Of a stretch of DNA of 7,685 nucleotides, positions 1 to 5,777 are shown in pieces. The notes beneath the pieces were generated by a model. The model was not told the DNA's origin, searched no databases, and was given only the letters and a program-made list of their open reading frames with translations. Source of the stretch: Flavobacteriaceae bacterium (GTDB lineage: Bacteria; Bacteroidota; Bacteroidia; Flavobacteriales; Flavobacteriaceae); the NCBI GenBank assembly GCA_023254815.1, contig JALRKI010000174.1, positions 1-7,685 of the forward strand. Direction: 5' to 3'. How positions within the stretch are numbered: the first letter of the stretch is position 1; each line of letters starts with the position of its first letter. The translations under genes and the position numbers were made by a program.

Positions 1-186
1 CTTGGTGCTATAAGAAAGGTGCCTGCTGTAATAGAAACTGCTGAAGGAGATTTTATTGGAATTAGGCAAAAGATGTTTTTGTCTCATTCTTATGATCACA
101 GAGTAGTAAATGGTGCCCTTGGAGGTCAGTTTGTTCAAGCCGTCAAGCTGTATTTAGAGGCTTGGGATGAGAATCGCACTATTTGA
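1..186 (+). CDS. 2-oxoacid dehydrogenase E2 (dihydrolipoyl acyltransferase), C-terminal end only
   Basis: The reading frame is open from base 1 and ends with TGA at 184-186, giving the last 61 residues of a protein whose start lies outside the window. The segment is the C-terminal part of the chloramphenicol-acetyltransferase-like catalytic domain of E2 acyltransferases, the core of pyruvate, 2-oxoglutarate or branched-chain 2-oxoacid dehydrogenase complexes. It moves an acyl group from lipoamide to CoA. The visible signature is SHSYDHRVVNGALGG (residues 28-42 of the fragment); His33 is the expected catalytic histidine of the H-R-x-x-D-G motif. Oddly, Asn37 stands where the motif usually has Asp. 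The fragment cannot tell which complex it belongs to, so I give no symbol. It lies 39 bases upstream of the exonuclease gene, on the same strand. Confidence 0.9.
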   Translation, partial: LGAIRKVPAVIETAEGDFIGIRQKMFLSHSYDHRVVNGALGGQFVQAVKLYLEAWDENRTI

Positions 187-226
187 AAGTGACAGGTTTT
201 TGGACCATAACATAATGAGAATCGCA
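167..226 (+). repeat. 12-bp direct repeat spanning the E2 end and exonuclease start
   Basis: ATGAGAATCGCA occurs at 167-178, inside the last codons of E2, and again at 215-226, where its final A is the first base of the exonuclease ATG. The copies are 48 bases apart, start to start. No function is evident. A small duplication during intergenic evolution, or chance, would explain it. No TAnnTTTG promoter element was seen in the 39-base gap between the genes. Confidence 0.5.
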
Positions 227-1011
227 TGAATTTAAAACTCAATCGACCCATTTGTTTTTTTGATTTGGAAACAACAGGGGTTGATATTACTAAAGATAGG
301 ATCGTTGAAATTGCGGTTTTGAAGATTTTTCCACAGGGCCATCAAGAGTCTCACCGATGGCTGGTCAATCCAGAACAGCCAATTCCACCACAGGCGTCGG
401 CAGTTCATGGGATAACGGATGAGATGGTCGCTGAAGCGCCGACTTTTAAAAAATTGGCAGGAGAAATAAGTAGGCTTATGGCCAATGCCGATTTAGCGGG
501 TTATAATTCTAACCGTTTTGACATCCCATTGCTCGCTGAAGAAATGTTGAGAGCAGAATGCGATTTTGACATGAACAATCGCAAAGCAATAGACGTTCAG
601 AACATCTTTCATCAAAAGGAGCAAAGAACCTTATCTGCGGCGTATCAGTTTTATTGCCAACAGTCTCTTGAAAATGCCCATAGTGCTGAGGCCGATACTG
701 CCGCGACCTATGAAATTTTAAAGGCTCAACTAGATCGATACGATGACCTCGAAAATGATGTATCGTTTTTATCAGATTTTACTACAAGAAAAAAATTTGC
801 GGATTTTGCCGGATTTCTCGGGTATGACGATCAACAGAGAATATGTTTCAACTTTGGAAAACATAAAGGGAGACTTGTTTCCCAAGTGCTAGAAAGTGAG
901 CCAGGTTATTTCAGTTGGCTTCTCAATGCGGATTTCCCTCTCTATACCAAAAAAGTTTTAACCGGAATCAAGCTAAACGTCTTAAATACCAATCCAGATA
1001 GGTTGCTATGA
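226..1011 (+). CDS. DnaQ-like DEDDh 3'-5' exonuclease with a C-terminal ExoX-like domain
   Basis: A 261-residue protein with an RNase T/DnaQ-fold exonuclease domain (about residues 8-168). The acidic metal-binding residues are visible: Asp13 and Glu15 in FFDLETTG (Exo I), Asp99 in NSNRFDIPLL (Exo II), and His152 and Asp157 in HSAEADTAA (Exo III), which makes it a DEDDh enzyme. Such enzymes remove nucleotides from 3' ends of DNA or RNA using two metal ions. Residues about 205-245 (FNFGKHKGRLVSQVLESEP and following) resemble the small C-terminal domain of exodeoxyribonuclease X-like proteins. It lacks polymerase or polymerase-binding regions, so a repair or RNA-processing role is as likely as replication proofreading. 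The ATG at 226 fits the family, whose domain starts within a few residues of the N-terminus. Its stop overlaps the next start (ATGA, 1008-1011), so the two genes are probably translationally coupled. Confidence 0.9.
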   Translation: MNLKLNRPICFFDLETTGVDITKDRIVEIAVLKIFPQGHQESHRWLVNPEQPIPPQASAVHGITDEMVAEAPTFKKLAGEISRLMANADLAGYNSNRFDIPLLAEEMLRAECDFDMNNRKAIDVQNIFHQKEQRTLSAAYQFYCQQSLENAHSAEADTAATYEILKAQLDRYDDLENDVSFLSDFTTRKKFADFAGFLGYDDQQRICFNFGKHKGRLVSQVLESEPGYFSWLLNADFPLYTKKVLTGIKLNVLNTNPDRLL

Positions 1012-1619
1012 AATTGATTTGTATAGGTCGGAATTACGCGGATCACATTGCAGAATTAAATAATGCAAAACCAGAGCACCCCGTGGTTTTTATTAAACCA
1101 GACTCCGCACTATTGCCTAAGAAAATGCCCTTTGTCATTCCTTCTTTTTCTAATGACATTCACCATGAAGTGGAAGTTCTGGTTAAAATTAACAGACTTG
1201 GAAAACACATCGACAGGAAATTTGCCCATAAGTATTATGATGAAGTCGGATTGGGGATTGACTTTACTGCAAGAGATGTTCAGAATGAATTAAAGCAAAA
1301 AGGACTTCCATGGGAAAAAGCTAAATCATTTGATGGCGCTGCGGTGATTGGAGACTGGATTTCGAAAGATGATATCAGAGACATCGACGATTTATCTTTT
1401 AGTCTTACTATCAACGGAAAAATCGTTCAGCAAGGTCGAAGCAGTCACATGCTGTGGAAAATTGACGAGCTCATAGCTTATGTGTCCCAGTTTTTTACTT
1501 TGAAAATAGGAGACATCATTTTTACCGGTACCCCCGCAGGTGTTGGACCGGTTGTTTCGGGTGATCAATTGGTAGGGGAACTGGAAGGTCATCAGCTGTT
1601 TTCTCTAAAGATAAAATAA
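1008..1619 (+). CDS. Fumarylacetoacetate hydrolase (FAH) family protein, acylpyruvase/FAHD1-like
   Basis: A 203-residue protein made of one FAH catalytic domain, the size of the short FAHD1/YcgM type. Residues 7-16 (GRNYADHIAE) carry the His13/Glu16 pair that matches the catalytic dyad of FAHD1. Glu54 and Glu56 (HHEVEVLVK) and Asp85 (GIDFTARD) match the divalent-metal ligands. KAKSFDG and FTGTPAGVG are further family motifs. Characterised relatives hydrolyse acylpyruvates such as fumarylpyruvate or decarboxylate oxaloacetate; the true substrate here cannot be read from sequence. It begins inside the stop of the exonuclease gene, and cinA starts 3 bases after its TAA, so it sits mid-operon. 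A weak ATAGG about 6 bases before the ATG is the only Shine-Dalgarno-like string near it. Confidence 0.92.
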   Translation: MKLICIGRNYADHIAELNNAKPEHPVVFIKPDSALLPKKMPFVIPSFSNDIHHEVEVLVKINRLGKHIDRKFAHKYYDEVGLGIDFTARDVQNELKQKGLPWEKAKSFDGAAVIGDWISKDDIRDIDDLSFSLTINGKIVQQGRSSHMLWKIDELIAYVSQFFTLKIGDIIFTGTPAGVGPVVSGDQLVGELEGHQLFSLKIK

Positions 1620-1622
1620 ATC

Positions 1623-2885
1623 ATGCGCGCTGAAATCATTACTATCGGTGACGAAATTCTCATCGGTCAAATTGTAGACAGCAATTCCGCCTATCTGGGA
1701 AAATCTTTATCAAAAATCGGAGTTGAGGTCAAGTACATCACTTCAATTGGCGATGACAGAACAGCTATTCTTGCAGCCCTGAAGTTGGCCAATTCCAGAG
1801 CAGATTTGGTACTCATCACCGGAGGCTTAGGTCCCACAAAAGACGACATTACTAAAAAGACACTGGCAGAATTTTTCCATGATAAGTTGGTTTTGAATCA
1901 AAAAGTATTGAGTCATATTGAAGACCTTTGGAAGTCTTTTATCAAACAACCCTTGTTGCAAGTCAATAAAGATCAGGCGATGGTATTGTCCAAAGCTGAG
2001 ATATTGACCAACCAAAACGGCAGTGCGCCTGGTATGTGGATCGAAAAGGATCAAACCGTTTTTGTGTCAATGCCTGGTGTTCCTTACGAGATGAAGTCTA
2101 TTGTATCAATGGAGTTGTTGCCCAGATTAATTCAACAATTTCAATTGCCTATAATTGTCAACAAAACTTTGCTCACACAGGGTTTGGGTGAAAGTATGAT
2201 TGCAGAGCGCATTGCAGATTGGGAAAATCAACTCGATCCTTCGATAAAATTGGCCTATTTACCAAATCTTGGAAGGGTTCGCCTGCGGTTATCTTCGACT
2301 CATTTGGACAAACAGTTAGTGGAATTAAAAGTGCAAAGAGCGATTGACGACTTGTTGCCTTTGATTCAAGATATTTTTGTCGGATTTGAGGACGATCAGT
2401 CCATAGAAACCATCATTGGAGAGTTGTTGGTTAAGAAGAACCAAACCTTATCACTAGCCGAAAGTTGTACTGGAGGTGCAATTGCGGAACGATTGACCTC
2501 ATTTCCAGGATCCTCCAGATATTTTATTGCAAGTCTTGTGAGCTATGCTACTGCAATCAAGGAGCAGGTGCTTGGAATAGATGGGCAATTGATTAAAAAA
2601 CATGGAGTAGTAAGCGAAGAAGTAGCCATTCTTATGGCTACAAGAGCTAAAGCTTTATTTAAATCGGACTATGCCATTTCTACCACAGGAAATGCAGGTC
2701 CTACCACTTCTGAAGGCCGAGAACCAGTAGGAACAGTGTGCATGGCGCTGGCTAGCCCGACGGGTATTTACTCCCATACCTTTCAGTTTGGGACAAGTAG
2801 AGAAAGAGTAATAAATAAGGCCGTAAACAAGGCATTTGAACTACTCTACAACGAATTATTAAAAAATGCTTCGAAAGAAGTTTGA
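1623..2885 (+). CDS. cinA: CinA: competence/damage-inducible family protein with C-terminal NMN amidohydrolase domain
   Basis: A full-length 420-residue CinA. Residues 1-170 form the molybdopterin-binding-like (COG1058) domain, with GDEILIGQIVDSN at 9-21 and ITGGLGPTKDDIT at 65-77. In several relatives this domain acts as an ADP-ribose pyrophosphatase. A short linking domain follows (about 175-255). Residues about 262-415 form the PncC-type amidase domain, with the expected nucleophile Ser281 in LAESCTGG and Tyr308/Lys313 in VSYATAIK; this domain deamidates nicotinamide mononucleotide to recycle pyridine nucleotides. Despite the name, most CinA proteins have no shown role in competence. The ATG lies 3 bases after the FAH stop. 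The TGA stop (2883-2885) overlaps the -33 element of the next promoter. Confidence 0.95.
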   Translation: MRAEIITIGDEILIGQIVDSNSAYLGKSLSKIGVEVKYITSIGDDRTAILAALKLANSRADLVLITGGLGPTKDDITKKTLAEFFHDKLVLNQKVLSHIEDLWKSFIKQPLLQVNKDQAMVLSKAEILTNQNGSAPGMWIEKDQTVFVSMPGVPYEMKSIVSMELLPRLIQQFQLPIIVNKTLLTQGLGESMIAERIADWENQLDPSIKLAYLPNLGRVRLRLSSTHLDKQLVELKVQRAIDDLLPLIQDIFVGFEDDQSIETIIGELLVKKNQTLSLAESCTGGAIAERLTSFPGSSRYFIASLVSYATAIKEQVLGIDGQLIKKHGVVSEEVAILMATRAKALFKSDYAISTTGNAGPTTSEGREPVGTVCMALASPTGIYSHTFQFGTSRERVINKAVNKAFELLYNELLKNASKEV

Positions 2886-2911
2886 AGGGATGTATAAATT
2901 TACTAGATTTG
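2881..2911 (+). promoter_or_regulatory. Bacteroidota-type housekeeping promoter for the rpmB operon
   Basis: TTTG at 2881-2884 (-33 element), then 19 bases, then TAGATTTG at 2904-2911, a full match to the TAnnTTTG -7 consensus of the Bacteroidota primary sigma factor. The -33 element is embedded in the last codons and stop of cinA. Transcription should begin a few bases after 2911, giving a leader of roughly 20-25 nt before the rpmB ATG. That leader is A-rich (AATAAAAAGAAA) and has no clear Shine-Dalgarno sequence, as is usual in this phylum. The start site itself is inferred. Confidence 0.78.
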
Positions 2912-2938
2912 CGCCCTGTTTGAATAAAAAGAAACGCC

Positions 2939-3175
2939 ATGTCACGAGTATGTGAACTTACTGGAAAAAAGGCAATGACAGGAAACAATGTTTCCCATGC
3001 CATGAACAAAACTAAACGCACCTTTGGGGTTAATTTGATTAAAAAACGCTTCTATATTCCAGAAGAAGATAGTTGGATCACCTTAAAAGTGTCTACTTCT
3101 GCCTTGAAAACCATTAATAAAATTGGCATTTCAGCAGCATTGAAAGACGCTCGTCAAAAAGGCTTTTTAAAATAA
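2939..3175 (+). CDS. rpmB: Large ribosomal subunit protein bL28
   Basis: A 78-residue, basic protein with the bL28 pattern: N-terminal SRVCELTGKKAMTGNNVSHA (residues 2-21), then KTKRTFGVNL, then a C-terminal part ending in an AALKDARQKGF motif. It is a structural protein of the 50S subunit. The length matches the family. It is the first gene of a three-gene ribosomal cassette behind its own promoter; rpmG follows after 18 bases. Only one cysteine remains (Cys5), so it looks like the zinc-free form of the protein. Confidence 0.96.
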   Translation: MSRVCELTGKKAMTGNNVSHAMNKTKRTFGVNLIKKRFYIPEEDSWITLKVSTSALKTINKIGISAALKDARQKGFLK

Positions 3176-3193
3176 TCTTAAGATAATTTAGTC

Positions 3194-3376
3194 ATGGCAA
3201 AAAAAGGTAATCGCGTACAAGTTATTCTAGAATGTACAGAACAAAAGGAATCTGGTATGCCAGGAACGTCAAGGTATATCACCACTAAAAATAAAAAGAA
3301 CACTCCAGATCGCATGGAAATTAAGAAATTCAATCCTATTCTTAAGCGCATGACCGTGCACAAGGAAATTAAATAA
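3194..3376 (+). CDS. rpmG: Large ribosomal subunit protein bL33
   Basis: A 60-residue, lysine-rich protein starting MAKKGNRVQVILECTEQKES, with the central SRYITTKNKKNTPDRMEIKK and a terminal VHKEIK, all typical of bL33 in the 50S subunit. The paired CxxC zinc motifs of the C+ type are absent (one Cys only), so this is a C-minus, zinc-independent bL33. It lies 18 bases after rpmB and 7 bases before the bL38 gene, so the three should be cotranscribed. Its first bases (TCATGGCAAAAAAA) are identical to those at the start of the next gene. Confidence 0.96.
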   Translation: MAKKGNRVQVILECTEQKESGMPGTSRYITTKNKKNTPDRMEIKKFNPILKRMTVHKEIK

Positions 3377-3383
3377 TTGAATC

Positions 3384-3536
3384 ATGGCAAAAAAATCTGT
3401 AGCAACTTTACAAACTGGATCAAATCGATTGACAAAGGCTATTAATATGGTCAAGTCACCAAAATCTGGTGCTTACACCTTTGTTGAAAACATGATGGCG
3501 CCCGAAGAGGTGGATAACTTTTTCAAAAAAAAATAA
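3384..3536 (+). CDS. DUF4295 family small ribosomal protein (bL38)
   Basis: A 50-residue basic protein, M-A-K-K-S-V-A-T-L-Q at the start and FFKKK at the end, with the internal MVKSPKSGAYTFVENMM. This is the DUF4295 family, which as I recall is restricted to Bacteroidota and was identified as an extra 50S subunit protein, bL38, in a Flavobacterium johnsoniae ribosome structure (memory, not checked). It sits 7 bases after rpmG and is the last gene before a strong terminator, as expected for the bL28-bL33-bL38 cassette. ATG at 3384 is preceded by an A/T-rich stretch without a Shine-Dalgarno sequence. The family call is firm on pattern and context; the ribosomal name is somewhat less so. Confidence 0.88.
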   Translation: MAKKSVATLQTGSNRLTKAINMVKSPKSGAYTFVENMMAPEEVDNFFKKK

Positions 3537-3557
3537 GTTGACATTTTATTGAAAATC

Positions 3558-3594
3558 AAAGCTGCTTTTGTTTCGGAAGCAGCTTTTCTTTTTT
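3558..3594 (+). terminator. Intrinsic terminator of the rpmB-rpmG-bL38 operon
   Basis: A perfect 10-bp stem, AAAGCTGCTT (3558-3567) with AAGCAGCTTT (3577-3586), has a 9-nt loop and is followed by TTCTTTTTT-type sequence to 3594. It lies 21 bases after the bL38 stop. Because the rimO start codon comes only 13 bases after the T-run, partial read-through would make it act as an attenuator for rimO. Confidence 0.9.
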
Positions 3595-3607
3595 ATACAC
3601 CTGAATT

Positions 3608-4912
3608 TTGAGAACAAAATCCTTAGTAAAAAATACCATCAATGTCATCACTCTTGGGTGCAGCAAAAACACCTATGATAGTGAAGTGCTGCTTGGGCAG
3701 TTGAAAGCCAATTCAAAGGATGTGGTTCATGAAGGTGAAGGCAACATTGTTGTTATTAATACTTGTGGGTTTATTGACAATGCTAAAGAGGAAAGTGTCA
3801 ATACAATTCTTGAGTATGTTCAAAAGAAACAAGACGGACTTGTGGACAAGGTATTTGTTACTGGCTGTTTGAGCGAGCGCTATAAGCCTGAGTTGATCAA
3901 GGAAATCCCCGATGTAGATCAGTATTTTGGAACAACCGAATTGCCACAGTTGCTCACCGCGCTAGGAGCGGACTATAAACACGAGCTCATTGGTGAACGT
4001 ATTACTACTACCCCAAGAAACTATGCCTATTTGAAAATTGCTGAAGGTTGTGATCGCCCTTGTAGTTTTTGTGCAATTCCTCTCATGAGAGGAAAGCACA
4101 AATCCACCCCTATTGAGGACTTGGTATTAGAAACAGAAAAACTGGCATCCAAAGGGGTGAAGGAATTAATCCTTATTGCTCAGGACTTGACCTATTACGG
4201 ATTAGACCTCTATAAAGAACGTCGCTTGGCAGATTTGCTCAAGGCGTTGGTAAAAGTTGATGGAATTGAATGGATTCGCTTACATTATGCTTTTCCAACG
4301 GGTTTTCCAATGGAAGTACTAGACCTCATGCGAAATGAGCCAAAAATTTGCAATTATATCGACATTCCGCTTCAACATATTTCGGACAGTATTTTGAAAA
4401 GTATGAGGCGAGGTACATCCATGATCAAAACAACGTCTTTGCTCCAAGAATTTCGTTCAGCCGTGCCTGATATGGCGATTCGAACGACTTTGATTGTAGG
4501 TTATCCAGGAGAAACGGAGGCAGATTTCCAATTGCTTTTAAATTGGGTTAAGGAGATGCGCTTTGAACGTTTGGGTTGTTTTCAATATTCTCATGAAGAG
4601 GACACCAAGGCTTTTGAATTGATTGATGATGTCCCAGCTGAGGTCAAGCAACAAAGAGCAAACGAAATCATGGAAGTTCAGTCACAAATTTCTTGGGAGC
4701 TCAATCAGCAGAAAGTGGGTCAAGTTTTAAAAGTCATGATTGACAGAAAGGAGGGTCAATATTATGTTGGTCGGACCGAGTATGACTCCCCAGACGTTGA
4801 TAATTTGGTGTACATTTCCGCTGTTGAAGTTTACTTGTCTCCGGGTACTTTTGTAGAAGTTCAAATTCAGAAAGCCACAGACTACGATCTCTTTGGGGTA
4901 TTGAAATGCTAA
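3608..4912 (+). CDS. rimO: Ribosomal protein uS12 (S12) methylthiotransferase RimO
   Basis: A 434-residue radical-SAM methylthiotransferase that adds a methylthio group to a conserved aspartate of ribosomal protein uS12. The N-terminal UPF0004 domain carries the cysteines of one iron-sulfur cluster: Cys18 (LGCSKN), Cys53 (NTCGFI) and Cys87 (VTGCLSE). The radical-SAM domain carries the CxxxCxxC motif at Cys148, Cys152 and Cys155 (EGCDRPCSFCAIP). A TRAM domain closes the protein (about 372-433). The CSFCAIP/RGKHKS wording and the lack of extra domains favour RimO over the tRNA enzyme MiaB. Translation must start at TTG (3608): no in-frame ATG precedes LGCSKN, and the resulting MRTKSL N-terminus is what I recall for Bacteroidota RimO. 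It follows the operon terminator directly; no promoter of its own was clear. Confidence 0.95.
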   Translation: MRTKSLVKNTINVITLGCSKNTYDSEVLLGQLKANSKDVVHEGEGNIVVINTCGFIDNAKEESVNTILEYVQKKQDGLVDKVFVTGCLSERYKPELIKEIPDVDQYFGTTELPQLLTALGADYKHELIGERITTTPRNYAYLKIAEGCDRPCSFCAIPLMRGKHKSTPIEDLVLETEKLASKGVKELILIAQDLTYYGLDLYKERRLADLLKALVKVDGIEWIRLHYAFPTGFPMEVLDLMRNEPKICNYIDIPLQHISDSILKSMRRGTSMIKTTSLLQEFRSAVPDMAIRTTLIVGYPGETEADFQLLLNWVKEMRFERLGCFQYSHEEDTKAFELIDDVPAEVKQQRANEIMEVQSQISWELNQQKVGQVLKVMIDRKEGQYYVGRTEYDSPDVDNLVYISAVEVYLSPGTFVEVQIQKATDYDLFGVLKC

Positions 4913-4930
4913 TAACATTTCAATTTTTTT
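4900..4930 (+). terminator. Intrinsic terminator of rimO, overlapping both convergent stop codons
   Basis: ATTGAAATG (4900-4908) pairs perfectly with CATTTCAAT (4916-4924) around a 7-nt loop, followed by a T-run to 4930. The hairpin starts within the last rimO codons, and its right arm contains the stop codon of the convergent flippase-like gene. The stem is A/T-rich, so strength is uncertain. The T-run is only on the + side; on the - strand no T-run follows, so it is not an obvious bidirectional terminator. Confidence 0.72.
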
Positions 4931-5777
4931 CACTTTCTAATCCTTGGTTTTTTGGAAATAGTATGTAATAACCGCCCATAAAGGATACAATGGCGCCAAT
5001 GATGGAAATCCAAAGTGCAACAGTGGCAGATAGCTCCCCAGAAAGCTCCAAGAGACTGGCACTACTCAGAAATAAAAATTCTCTGACTCCAATGCCAGCA
5101 AACGACAAAATTCCAGCAGCCGAAGAAATCAAAAATATCCATACCATTAAACCTACTGAGCCTTGAATTCCCATTCCCTTAATGATCAAGATGACCGCAA
5201 TAATTTGCAGAAGTTGTACGAACACAGAAAAACCAAAGGTGAGCCAATAGACATTTTGACTATTAAACAAATATTTAGTGATGGCATATCCAGTAATAGT
5301 TAATGTTACACCCAAGAGAAGTCTATATTCAAGCAGAGGGGCAATCATTCCTGTCCAGTCTAGAACCACAATCATGACACCCAAAACACCAAAACCTATA
5401 GCTCTGTCAAGAAACAGCATCTTCAAAATTTGCTTACTTGGCCATCCAAATACCTCTCGTAACCTAAAACCTTTATAGGCGTCGCCTCCAACCCCCCCCG
5501 GCAGAAAGAAGTTATAAAAAAGTCCAGCGGCATAGAGCTTCATGTTGGCTTGCCATGAAATATTGTAGTGGAATAGTTTGAAAATATTGTAAAGACGAAA
5601 AGAAGAAACTACTTGGGATGAAATAAAAAAGAAAAGCGCCATTGCGATGTATTCTAATTGTGTGCTGTGAAGAGATTTCAACAATTGAGATAGATTGATA
5701 TTGCTTACGGTATAGTACAAGCAGAATACAGTAATGCAAAGCTGAAGAATCTTTCCTACTATTTTACGAACCGACAT
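4920..5777 (-). CDS. LPG_synthase_TM (UPF0104) flippase-like integral membrane protein
   Basis: A 285-residue, strongly hydrophobic protein with about seven or eight predicted membrane segments (for example near residues 11-27, 43-60, 126-141, 152-168, 177-199, 209-227 and 253-273). Family signposts are FFLPGGVGGDAYKGFRL (90-106), LDRAIG (124-129) and GIGVRE (228-233). The domain is the membrane part of lysylphosphatidylglycerol synthases, but no aminoacyl-transfer domain follows. Stand-alone members often accompany glycosyltransferases and are suspected of moving or modifying lipid-linked sugars. The ATG overlaps the end of the upstream glycosyltransferase by 14 bases, so the two are translationally coupled. 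A run of eight Gs encodes the conserved PGGV motif. It is slightly shorter than many relatives, at the C-terminus. The gene converges on rimO with 7 bases between stops. Confidence 0.85.
   Translation of the reverse strand: MSVRKIVGKILQLCITVFCLYYTVSNINLSQLLKSLHSTQLEYIAMALFFFISSQVVSSFRLYNIFKLFHYNISWQANMKLYAAGLFYNFFLPGGVGGDAYKGFRLREVFGWPSKQILKMLFLDRAIGFGVLGVMIVVLDWTGMIAPLLEYRLLLGVTLTITGYAITKYLFNSQNVYWLTFGFSVFVQLLQIIAVILIIKGMGIQGSVGLMVWIFLISSAAGILSFAGIGVREFLFLSSASLLELSGELSATVALWISIIGAIVSFMGGYYILFPKNQGLESEKN

Noticed and set aside
2698..2712. TGNAGP in the CinA amidase domain instead of the more usual TGIAGP as a damaged site
   Set aside because: I recall Asn at this place in other Bacteroidota CinA proteins, and the catalytic Ser/Tyr/Lys residues are all present.
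2981..2995. GGAAAC-AAT-GTTTCC inverted repeat inside rpmB as a possible autoregulatory site
   Set aside because: The stem is only 6 bp, lies in conserved coding sequence (GNNVSH), and nothing else supports a regulatory role.
3538..3570. TTGACA at 3538 or TGCTTTTG at 3563-3570 as a rimO promoter
   Set aside because: TTGACA has no -10 element at suitable spacing. TGCTTTTG misses the A of TAnnTTTG, lies in the terminator stem, and its spacing from the TTG is 22 bases. Too weak to annotate.
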